From: Geobacteraceae bacterium GWC2_53_11
GTDB lineage: Bacteria > Desulfobacterota > Desulfuromonadia > Geobacterales > Pseudopelobacteraceae
Assembly (NCBI GenBank): GCA_001802645.1
Contig: MGZJ01000034.1
Coordinates: forward strand, 32,605 to 96,604
Length of the DNA: 64,000 nucleotides
Reading direction: 5' to 3'
The position numbers and the translations under genes are program-made. Shown here piece after piece: positions 33,182-41,288 of the stretch. Within the stretch, counting starts at the first letter, position 1; the number at the start of each line of letters is the position of its first letter. Below the pieces are notes generated by a model that saw nothing but the letters and a program-made list of their open reading frames with translations, searched no databases and was not told where the DNA came from.

Positions 33182-34199
33182 ACATTTAGAGTCACCTCTA
33201 GTTGCTATATTCAACAGAAAGCCTCAAGACGCAAATTTTAGTGTCGAGAGACTTTTTAAGGATATAGTAAAGGCCTTTCCACCAAATCTTATTTACAATT
33301 CATATACGTCAAAGTTTAAAAGCCGTGGATTCTGGAGCAGGCTATATAATACCGTTGAAGCATTCTGTAAGCAAGGCGACGTAAATCACATTACCGGCGA
33401 TGTACATTATTTGTGCTACCTAATGTCTAAAAACAAAACATTGCTAACAATACTTGATTGCGGAAACCTCAAAAGATTGAACGGTATCAGGAGAACAATC
33501 TTTTATTTTTTATGGTTCTGGCTCCCGGTAAAAAAAGTAGCCATGATAACGGTTATTTCCGAATCAACTAAAAAAGAATTGTTACAATATGTACGGTGTG
33601 ATGAGAGAAAAATTCGCGTCATACCTTGCTGTATTTCTGACGATTTCAAACCTTCACCTAAAGCATTTAACAGTTCAAATCCCGTATTATTGCAAATCGG
33701 TACCGCTTACAACAAAAACCTGCCAAAGGTGGCTGAAGCAATCTCCGGAATTCCATGCCATTTGCGCATAATTGGTAAATTATCAGAAGAGCAGATTTCA
33801 CAACTGCTTGCATTCGACATCAGTTATTCATCAGTATCAAATCTAACGGACCTTGAAATTATCGACGAATATATCAAATGTGATGCTCTGATATTTGCTT
33901 CAACTTACGAAGGCTTTGGAATGCCTATAGTTGAAGCGAATATAACCGGGCGCCCTGTCGTAACAAGCAATATTTTATCCATGCCCGAAGTTGCAGGCAA
34001 TGCTGCTTGCCTGGTTGACCCTTATGATGCCGAAGATATTAGAAAGGGGGTACTGAAAATATTTTCAGATGAAGATTACAGGAAAACACTAGTCGCCAAT
34101 GGATATCAAAACGCTCGGAGATTTAAACCGGCAATTGTTGCTGAACAATATGTAGAGCTTTATAAAGAAGTATATCTATTGAGCATGCACAGTAAATAG
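33171..34199 (+). CDS. Family 4 glycosyltransferase
   Basis: 342-residue GT-B-fold glycosyltransferase. The C-terminal half holds the GT4 donor-site motif E-G-F-G-M-P-I-V-E-A (about 246-255, E-x7-E pattern), and I-T-V-I-S-E-S-T-K is in the middle of the chain (about 126-134). The N-terminal half is shorter than usual for the family. It overlaps the polymerase gene by 11 bp. Likely function is transfer of a sugar to the lipid-linked repeat unit; specificity unknown. Confidence 0.88.
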   Translation: MKNRHLESPLVAIFNRKPQDANFSVERLFKDIVKAFPPNLIYNSYTSKFKSRGFWSRLYNTVEAFCKQGDVNHITGDVHYLCYLMSKNKTLLTILDCGNLKRLNGIRRTIFYFLWFWLPVKKVAMITVISESTKKELLQYVRCDERKIRVIPCCISDDFKPSPKAFNSSNPVLLQIGTAYNKNLPKVAEAISGIPCHLRIIGKLSEEQISQLLAFDISYSSVSNLTDLEIIDEYIKCDALIFASTYEGFGMPIVEANITGRPVVTSNILSMPEVAGNAACLVDPYDAEDIRKGVLKIFSDEDYRKTLVANGYQNARRFKPAIVAEQYVELYKEVYLLSMHSK

Positions 34200-34230
34200 C
34201 AAACGATTCGAGATCAGGCAGGGGCATGAA

Positions 34231-35391
34231 ATGCGGCAAACAAGAGTCGTTCAAATTGGATATAACTGGTCAAAAGAAAGTGCTGGCTCTGCTCAGGCAA
34301 TTTATAATTTTGCAGAAGCACTTGATACTATTGTAATTTCATTCTCACGGGATTCCCGTCTGAGATATGATGATGATTTAGAGATCGAACAGTTCCATAT
34401 TCCGTACTTCGAAAGCGCGTTAAACAGATACTCTTATACATGGTCTTCAAAAAAACGGAAGGCTGAACAACTTATAGCAAATTCTGATTTGCTCATATGT
34501 CACGGATTATTTCGTTACTGTTACGATTGGGCCATCGGCATTGCCATTAAGCACAAAATACCTTACTGGATAATACCGCATGGTTCCCTTGATCCGTATG
34601 TTTATACCTATAGAACATTATCGAAAAGAATTTGGTTCACATTAAAAGGCAACAAAGCGTTTTCACAAGCTTCAGCCTTGATTTTTTCCACTGAAAAAGA
34701 ATTACTTAAGGCGCAATCATTCATCGATACTGAGCGATTCCAAATAGTCCACTGGCCTGTAAGTTATGTGGATACATCAAATGCCGAGAGCGCTAAAATA
34801 CGCATTCGCTCATTACATTCAATTCCATACAATGCGAAAGTGTTACTATTCATTGGTAGATTTCATCCCTCTAAAAGACCCCTTGAAACGATCAAGGTCG
34901 TTGCAAATGCTCATGACAAAAACATTTATCTGCTGATGATCGGACCTGACTCAGACGTACTAACTGCTAATGAGTGTTATAAATTTTGCAAAGATAATCA
35001 TTTTACAAATATTCGTTTCGCAAAACCGGTTTTTGATATGAGCAAGTTCAACTATTACATGGCTGCCGATGCATTTATCTCTTTATCGTGCAGGGAAAAT
35101 TTTGGTTATACCGTTGCAGAAGCCATGGCATCCGGCATTCCGGTAATTTTATCCCCCGGAAATGATCTGAGCAAAGACATTTCCCCATTAAACTGCGGGT
35201 GGATGTTGAAGGATGACTCTCTTAACAGTGCTATTGATGCAGTCAATGAAATTGCTGAAACACCTACTGATATACTTGCTAAAATGGGTCAACGCGGGCA
35301 ACATTGGGCCCGAACTGAACTTACGAAAGAAAGATTTCGTGCCAACATTAATGCGTTAGTTCAAAAAACGATACTCACGCATGCACGGTAA
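34231..35391 (+). CDS. Family 4 glycosyltransferase
   Basis: 386-residue GT-B-fold glycosyltransferase with an N-terminal acceptor domain (P-H-G-S-L-D-P at about 117-123, a common GT4 motif), a linker F-I-G-R-F-H-P-S-K-R-P (about 208-218) and the donor-site motif E-N-F-G-Y-T-V-A-E-A (about 289-298). It lies 31 bp after the preceding GT4 gene. Expected to act on the same glycan; donor unknown. Confidence 0.9.
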   Translation: MRQTRVVQIGYNWSKESAGSAQAIYNFAEALDTIVISFSRDSRLRYDDDLEIEQFHIPYFESALNRYSYTWSSKKRKAEQLIANSDLLICHGLFRYCYDWAIGIAIKHKIPYWIIPHGSLDPYVYTYRTLSKRIWFTLKGNKAFSQASALIFSTEKELLKAQSFIDTERFQIVHWPVSYVDTSNAESAKIRIRSLHSIPYNAKVLLFIGRFHPSKRPLETIKVVANAHDKNIYLLMIGPDSDVLTANECYKFCKDNHFTNIRFAKPVFDMSKFNYYMAADAFISLSCRENFGYTVAEAMASGIPVILSPGNDLSKDISPLNCGWMLKDDSLNSAIDAVNEIAETPTDILAKMGQRGQHWARTELTKERFRANINALVQKTILTHAR

Positions 35392-35478
35392 AGTTTTCGT
35401 CAGCAAAACGTCTATATACACTGAATTGCTTTGATATTTCACACCCTGTAGAGAACATATTATCGGGGGGGTATTATT

Positions 35479-36462
35479 GTGCCCATTAGAATTGTTGTTA
35501 CTGGAGGGTCGGGCTTTATAGGCACCAATGTTATTCAGTTCTATCTTGAAAAAGGAATTGACGTAACAAATATTGACATTTCAAGACCTGTGCACCCCGA
35601 TCATTCAATTCATTGGATCAGTGGCAACATTTGTGACAAGACGCGTCTGATAGAGATCTTCAAGGAGATATCTCCTACTTTCGTCATTCACCTGGCTGCA
35701 AGAACAGATCTTAAAGGTAAAACACCGGATGAATATTCCGCCAATTCTCAAGGCGTGATAAATATAATTTCAGCAATCAACTCGTGCGGTAGCGTAAGAA
35801 AAGTTCTGTTTGCTTCCAGCATGTTGGTATGCAAGGCAGGTCATATTCCAAAAAATTATGACGAATATTGCCCGGATACTGCATATGGGAAAAGCAAAGT
35901 CACTTCAGAATTACTTGTGAAGGAAGGCAATATATCCTGTCCATGGAATATTATCAGACCAACATCCATCTGGGGGCCATGGTTTGGAGAGCCGTATCGA
36001 AAATTTTTTGATTTGGTCATAAGAGGCAGGTTTGTACACATGGGGGGCCAAACAGCTACGAAAACATTTGGGTTTGTAGGAAATGCCGTGTACCAGATAG
36101 ACAAGTTATTATTTTCACAGGACAGCGCGGCAGATCATAGGACGTATTATATCGGTGACAGTCCCCCAATAAATATTTCTGATTGGGCTGATGAAATCCT
36201 ATCACTACTTGGCCGGCCTCCCGCACCAAAAATTCCGTTAGCCTTATTCAAAGCAGCAGCATTAAGCGGCGACATTTTACAAAAATTAAAAGTACCTTTC
36301 CCAATGAGCAGTTTCAGGTTGAAGAACATGACAACGAATAACATTTTGAATCTGGAAGACTTGTATGCAATCGCTGGAAATCCGCCATTTAACCGCAAAA
36401 CAGGTATAGCATTAACTCTTGAATGGCTGAATAAATTCGGCACCCCCGGAAACAACAACTAA
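35479..36462 (+). CDS. NAD-dependent sugar epimerase/dehydratase
   Basis: 327-residue extended short-chain dehydrogenase. The nucleotide-binding motif T-G-G-S-G-F-I-G (about 8-15) and catalytic Y-G-K-S-K (Y-x3-K, about 136-140) are present, with the catalytic Ser in S-S-M-L near 114-117. It would produce or modify a nucleotide sugar for the cluster; 4-epimerase, dehydratase or reductase activities cannot be distinguished. Start is GTG at 35479 after a G-rich ribosome-binding site. It is the last AT-rich gene of the island and ends one base before the GC-richer glycosyltransferase. Confidence 0.9.
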   Translation: MPIRIVVTGGSGFIGTNVIQFYLEKGIDVTNIDISRPVHPDHSIHWISGNICDKTRLIEIFKEISPTFVIHLAARTDLKGKTPDEYSANSQGVINIISAINSCGSVRKVLFASSMLVCKAGHIPKNYDEYCPDTAYGKSKVTSELLVKEGNISCPWNIIRPTSIWGPWFGEPYRKFFDLVIRGRFVHMGGQTATKTFGFVGNAVYQIDKLLFSQDSAADHRTYYIGDSPPINISDWADEILSLLGRPPAPKIPLALFKAAALSGDILQKLKVPFPMSSFRLKNMTTNNILNLEDLYAIAGNPPFNRKTGIALTLEWLNKFGTPGNNN

Positions 36463-36463
36463 C

Positions 36464-37225
36464 GTGAATTCTACTCTTTCCATCATAACCGCCACCTTCA
36501 ACGCCGCCTCAACGGTGGCGGATTGCCTGAAGAGCGTCGCCTCCCAGACCCACCGTGCCGAACATTTCCTAATCGATGGTGCCTCGACAGACACCACCCT
36601 CGAAATTGTCCGCCGGATCGCTCCCGCCAATACCCGGATTATATCCGAACCGGATCACGGCATTTACGACGCCATGAACAAGGGAATCGCTCTGGCCACC
36701 GGTGAAATCATCGGCATACTCAATGCCGATGATTTCTATGCTTCGCCCGATGTTTTGTCGATGGTTGCCAAGACGTTTGATGACCCGACTGTGATGAGCT
36801 GTTACGGGGATCTGGAATATGTGAAAAGTGCCGGGGCGCGGAATTTTTCCGTGGTCAGATATTGGAAATCAGGCCGGTTCACATCACGATCGTTTTACTG
36901 GGGCTGGATGCCGCCTCACCCTGCCTTTTTCGTGCGAAAATCAGTATACGAACAGCATGGTCTGTTTAATCTCAACCTTGGCTCTGCCGCCGATTATGAA
37001 TTGATGCTGCGCCTGCTGCTGAAAGAGCGGATCTCAAGCGTATATATTCCTGAAGTGCTGGTTCGCATGCGTATCGGCGGGGCCAGCAACCGCAATTTTA
37101 CGGCCCGACTGGCTGCCAACCGCATGGATCGTAAAGCGTGGGAAATCAACGGTCTTATGCCGTACCCCTGGACGTTGCTCTGTAAACCAGTGCGGAAGAT
37201 TGGACAATATCTGGTGAGACGGTGA
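36464..37225 (+). CDS. Family 2 glycosyltransferase (GC-rich, island edge)
   Basis: 253-residue GT2 enzyme similar to WcaA-like transferases: S-I-I-T-A-T-F-N-A-A (6-15), D-G-A-S-T-D-T-T (about 38-45) and L-N-A-D-D (about 85-89). It starts with GTG one base after the epimerase stop. Its codon use is clearly GC-richer than that of the preceding genes, so it looks like part of the older backbone onto which the AT-rich island was joined. It ends convergently with the wzz-like gene. Confidence 0.9.
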   Translation: MNSTLSIITATFNAASTVADCLKSVASQTHRAEHFLIDGASTDTTLEIVRRIAPANTRIISEPDHGIYDAMNKGIALATGEIIGILNADDFYASPDVLSMVAKTFDDPTVMSCYGDLEYVKSAGARNFSVVRYWKSGRFTSRSFYWGWMPPHPAFFVRKSVYEQHGLFNLNLGSAADYELMLRLLLKERISSVYIPEVLVRMRIGGASNRNFTARLAANRMDRKAWEINGLMPYPWTLLCKPVRKIGQYLVRR

Positions 37226-37256
37226 AAATGTGTTGTGAAGCACAACGCCAGCGGGT

Positions 37257-38447
37257 TCATTTTAATTTAAACAGCTCCTTCCAACCCTCTCTGGTTTTCT
37301 CATCCATACGTTCCACGTTTTCCAGAACGATGACAACCGCAAACACAACAAGCAACGAGACAAGTATGACCAATTGCAGAATCTTTGCCCGGGCTGGTTT
37401 GCTCTTCCTATCCGGCACCTTTGCCTTCTGGAGCACCTGAAACGGAGTTATATCCTTTACCTCACCCAATTTTGTCGCTTCATTCTGTTTAGTGAGCATT
37501 TCCAGCACCGCTTCCTGTATCTTGAAATCCCGCATCAATCTCAGGTACACCTGCCCCAACTGCGGCACGTTCCCCACATTCGGGATGGAACTGCTTTTCC
37601 CGCCAGCTCCCTCAAGTTTGCCGATCTGAGTCCGCAGATTGGCTACCATGGTTTTAGCTGTTTTTACCTCCTGGCTCGATTCGGAAAACTGCGTCCGGTA
37701 AGTGGACAGTTGCACCTCCTGGGCAGCAAGCTGGGCGCGCAACTGGGCCAAACCTTCGATGGTAGCCTTTGCCTGGTCAGTAACGGAAATGGACTTGTTC
37801 CTTGACTGAAAATCCTTAAGGGCGTCTTCGGCACGACTCAAATCAGCGCGGGTTTCAGCAATCCGCTTCTCAAGAAACAAGCGATTCCTGCCGGCGCCGT
37901 TCATATTCAGACCGGCGGCAAGCCTGCCCAGTTCTTCCACATAGGCATTGGCCAGGTCGGCAGCGAGCTTTGGGTCCTTGTCATCAACTTCAATAGTAAT
38001 CACCCCATCGTTTTTCCCCAGAGAGATAACTGAATTATCACCCAGCATCCTGTAGGCATCTCCCCGGAATTTCGCTTTATACAGATCGACCAGCTTGAAA
38101 CGGTCGATGATCGGGTCTTGAACGGTTTCGCTTTTAAGCATGGTGACATACAGGTCACCAGTGGACTTGGAACTAATAGCACCGCCAGCCAGGCCTGACA
38201 GACCACCCAACTGAGACATAAGAGCACTCACGGAAGGTTTGTCATCATCACTTGGGATGATCATTGTCCTGGCTGTGTAGATATTGGGCAACATCAGGGC
38301 ATAAATAACGGTGATGATTGTGGTTGCCAGGGTAAAACCAATGATCAGCCGCCTGTATTTGACAAGTATGGCAGCGTAGTCGAGAACTCCGACCGTTGAA
38401 ACCGATGCCTGGGGCGTTTTTGAAAGTTGGCCGGCACTTTGTTGCAT
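37257..38447 (-). CDS. Wzz-type chain-length determinant protein
   Basis: 396-residue polysaccharide co-polymerase. N-terminal membrane segment (about 33-54), a periplasmic region with long helices rich in charged residues and coiled-coil tendency (about 180-285), the P-F-Q-V-L-Q-K-A segment (about 341-348) before the C-terminal membrane helix (about 364-384), and a short cytoplasmic tail. No tyrosine kinase domain is attached, so this is the Wzz or separate-kinase type. It controls glycan length and links the Wzy polymerase with the outer-membrane exporter encoded 34 bp upstream. GGAG precedes the ATG at 38447. Confidence 0.92.
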   Translation of the reverse strand: MQQSAGQLSKTPQASVSTVGVLDYAAILVKYRRLIIGFTLATTIITVIYALMLPNIYTARTMIIPSDDDKPSVSALMSQLGGLSGLAGGAISSKSTGDLYVTMLKSETVQDPIIDRFKLVDLYKAKFRGDAYRMLGDNSVISLGKNDGVITIEVDDKDPKLAADLANAYVEELGRLAAGLNMNGAGRNRLFLEKRIAETRADLSRAEDALKDFQSRNKSISVTDQAKATIEGLAQLRAQLAAQEVQLSTYRTQFSESSQEVKTAKTMVANLRTQIGKLEGAGGKSSSIPNVGNVPQLGQVYLRLMRDFKIQEAVLEMLTKQNEATKLGEVKDITPFQVLQKAKVPDRKSKPARAKILQLVILVSLLVVFAVVIVLENVERMDEKTREGWKELFKLK

Positions 38448-38481
38448 GCTAATACTCCAAAGACTATCGTAGGTTCAAAGC

Positions 38482-41013
38482 TTACAGCCCCGCCGCAATC
38501 AACACGCCTGCAGCAAGAGCCAGGTTGCCGAGGATGACGGCAGTGTCCTTGATTTCACGCATCCAGGCAATTTTCTCAAACTTCTGCGGGACAATAACGG
38601 TGTCGCCCGGCTCCAGGGTGGTGGACATAAATCCGCTGAAGATCAGGTTTTTGAACATTGAAACCTGCTGTCTGCTTAATACTGTCCCGTCCGCGCGGAC
38701 AATGTAGATATCGCTTTCTTCCGCAGACCTGACCGGGCCGCCCGCTTTCTCCAGATAAAACGCCACGTCATCATCGTCAACCGGGATAAAGCTGGTCGGG
38801 TTATAGACTTGACCAAGGACATTGACGGCGTTCGGCATCGGGGTGACTTCCAGCAGATCGCCCCCCATGAGTTCAACGTCATAGCGTGACCCCTTGAAAT
38901 TCGGTATATCCATATGAATAACCAGTCGCCCCTCCGCCTTTGAGTTCTTCAGTAAAGAGATGGATCGCATCAGGCTCTCCAGAGCGGCCTTCGTAGCATC
39001 CAGCTCCTCTTTTGTTGAAGCAACCGAAGTCACTTCCGCCTGTTTTTTCAGAATTTCCTGCTCGGTTTTAGCAACAAATTCGTCCATTCGCTTCTGCTGT
39101 AGTTCCCGGGTGGACACCCTGGTAAACTTGGCGGCACGGAGATACGCCTTGTCGGTAAAACCACCGGCCCGCTCGATCAGCGCACTCAGCTTTTCTCCTT
39201 TATAGATCGGGTATACGCCGGGAAAACGAAATTCACCCTGGAGTGTGACATAACGCTCCTTTTCCTCTGCCCAGTTGGGAATTTTCCTGATATTCAACTC
39301 ATCGAAAGGCACAAGAACCCGGTTTTCCTTCGGGTTGCCTTTGATTGCTTCTTCCAGGTTGATGGTGATGGGAAATGACGATACCGCTTCACCGTTTTGC
39401 TTGATGCGATTTATCTCGGCATTTTTCAGATACGCGGTGTTTTTGGGGTTACCGGCCAATAACAGGAGGTCCCGAACCGTCATATTGGTAAAGAGACGGT
39501 ATTCGCCGGGTCGCTGTACCTCGCCGTTCACCTTGACCCTGGGCATTTCCTCCATCTCCCAGCGAGAAAATATCCGCACCGTATCAAACTCTTTCAGCTC
39601 CAGATTATGTTCTGAATCACCTGCCAGTACCTTAGCAACATTGACGAAGAGTTTCTCCGGATGATAATCAGGCGGATAAAGACGGGTAATTTCAGCAGCG
39701 TCCTTATAATATTCGGAAAGAAGATTGTCCGGAAGCAACAGGTTGCTCAGGCGCATGCCGGGCTGAAGGGCATAGTCTCCGGGGCGGAGCACATAGCCGT
39801 CGAGTCTGACATGGTCCCGCAATGTCACATCAATAGGGAAAATCTTGACGATGTCCATATCCTGTATCTTTATGCCTTGCACGATCTGAAGCAGGTTTTT
39901 CTCCCCTCCTTTCGGATCGATGTTGAAATCGGCGACCACCTTCTTTTCATGGGCGTCAACTCTGGATATCTGGACCCTCTGAAGGTAACCTGTGGGAAGA
40001 AAACCCTCCGCCAGCGCGATCAGATCACCCATATTCTTTTCTTCTTTAAGCTCATAGATGGCAGGCCTTTTCACGTTTCCGGCGATTCCGGCAACTCTGC
40101 CGATAACCGGCACAAAGATGGTATCGCCGTTCTGGAGACGAATGTCCCTGCTTTTGTCCCCCTTGAGAAAGAAATCGTAGAGATCAACCATTTCCACGAC
40201 CTTTTCTCCCCGTTTAACCTGGATATTTCGCAGGGTGCCGGTTTTAAGCGGCCCGCCGGACGCGCTGAGGGCGTTGATCAGCGTCGAGAGCGAGCTCAGG
40301 TTGTAGTCTCCGGGCGCTCTCACCTCTCCGACCACAAACACCTTGATGGCTCGCAGTTTACCCAGCGTCACATTCAGATTGAAATCTTTGAAGTTCCGGG
40401 ACAAACTTGCCTTCAGAACAGCCGGCAACCGTTCAAAAGTAATCCCCCAGACTTTTATGCTTCCCACCTTCGGGAGGAGAATTTCCCCGCTCCGGTTGAC
40501 CTCAAGTTCATACGTTCCTTCGACAACGCCCCAGAGATTCAGGATAATCCTGTCTCCCGGACCGATGACGTAGTCAGGACCGACGGGAATGTCGGTGAGC
40601 GGGGCAAAACCGGTTGCGGACGGTCTGAAAAAATTGTAACCGAACTGAATGATATTATTAACTTTGTAAGGTTGGGGGTGGGAACTGTTTTCGGCAGTAT
40701 CTTCGGCATAAACGCTTTTTTCAATGGCGGAAAAATCAGCCTGATCCGCTTGTCCGCTTTCCACCCCGATATTTTTAGCCTTCTCCGCGCCGCCATCCGA
40801 TTTTGTTCCTCCGTTGTTTTCCGGACGCGGATCCGGGGTTGCCGTTGTACGTAACGGGGAGGCAGAATGAACTGCGGCGGGACGATATACGGATGACTTC
40901 ACCTGCTTTGCGGAGAGAGATGATGAAAGCTCCTCGGCATAAACTCCAGGGCAATCAAGTATCGCTCCGGCAATCCATATCAGGGAAATAAATAGCAACG
41001 TTCCTTTGTTCAA
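38482..41013 (-). CDS. Polysaccharide export protein with SLBB repeats (Wza-like)
   Basis: 843-residue exported protein. Signal peptide about 1-26, a Poly_export domain (about 125-205) with V-G-P-D-Y-V-I-G-P-G-D (about 147-157), then several SLBB beta-grasp repeats up to about 640, a helical stretch (about 650-705), a further SLBB-like unit and a C-terminal hydrophobic helix (about 820-840), the probable outer-membrane alpha-helix. Twice the length of E. coli Wza, as in other SLBB-rich exporters. The start is TTG at 41013 with GGAG seven bases upstream; the nearby ATG is in another frame. A sigma-54 promoter lies about 70 bp upstream. Exports the glycan through the outer membrane. Confidence 0.93.
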   Translation of the reverse strand: MNKGTLLFISLIWIAGAILDCPGVYAEELSSSLSAKQVKSSVYRPAAVHSASPLRTTATPDPRPENNGGTKSDGGAEKAKNIGVESGQADQADFSAIEKSVYAEDTAENSSHPQPYKVNNIIQFGYNFFRPSATGFAPLTDIPVGPDYVIGPGDRIILNLWGVVEGTYELEVNRSGEILLPKVGSIKVWGITFERLPAVLKASLSRNFKDFNLNVTLGKLRAIKVFVVGEVRAPGDYNLSSLSTLINALSASGGPLKTGTLRNIQVKRGEKVVEMVDLYDFFLKGDKSRDIRLQNGDTIFVPVIGRVAGIAGNVKRPAIYELKEEKNMGDLIALAEGFLPTGYLQRVQISRVDAHEKKVVADFNIDPKGGEKNLLQIVQGIKIQDMDIVKIFPIDVTLRDHVRLDGYVLRPGDYALQPGMRLSNLLLPDNLLSEYYKDAAEITRLYPPDYHPEKLFVNVAKVLAGDSEHNLELKEFDTVRIFSRWEMEEMPRVKVNGEVQRPGEYRLFTNMTVRDLLLLAGNPKNTAYLKNAEINRIKQNGEAVSSFPITINLEEAIKGNPKENRVLVPFDELNIRKIPNWAEEKERYVTLQGEFRFPGVYPIYKGEKLSALIERAGGFTDKAYLRAAKFTRVSTRELQQKRMDEFVAKTEQEILKKQAEVTSVASTKEELDATKAALESLMRSISLLKNSKAEGRLVIHMDIPNFKGSRYDVELMGGDLLEVTPMPNAVNVLGQVYNPTSFIPVDDDDVAFYLEKAGGPVRSAEESDIYIVRADGTVLSRQQVSMFKNLIFSGFMSTTLEPGDTVIVPQKFEKIAWMREIKDTAVILGNLALAAGVLIAAGL

Positions 41014-41080
41014 AAGGCATCTCCTCTCGTCAGACCTAACTATCTTTTTAAATTCATGTTTATTGCCTAACGGTTCTTTC

Positions 41081-41096
41081 AGCAGTTACCATGCCA
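41081..41096 (-). promoter_or_regulatory. Sigma-54 promoter upstream of the SLBB export gene
   Basis: The minus strand reads TGGCATGGTAACTGCT from 41096 to 41081. It matches the sigma-54 consensus TGGCACG-N4-TTGCW at all but two positions, with the invariant GG and GC correctly spaced. The predicted start near 41070 gives a leader of about 57 nt. Expression of the export and chain-length genes probably depends on an NtrC-type activator; one such regulator is encoded at 59000-60703, though no link is shown. Confidence 0.75.
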
Positions 41097-41288
41097 TTAA
41101 ACCAGCGAGCGGATTCATGCATATTCAAAGGAGTTGCGCTCGTTGCAATCAGCCGGACACATACCGGCAAAGCCACAAATATGGCAGACCTGCAACATAC
41201 TATGGCTTCAGACACCTCTGTCAGCAGGGCAGGATTAATGCAATAAAGGTGGCAGCTGCAAAAAATGTTGCATGTATAATCAGGGGCC

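Noticed and set aside
37230-37246. Short GTTGTG/CACAAC hairpin between convergent genes
   Set aside because: Stem too short and no T-run, so not a convincing terminator.
39661-40854. 397-residue plus-strand open frame
   Set aside because: Antisense to the SLBB export gene, no ribosome-binding site and no motif.
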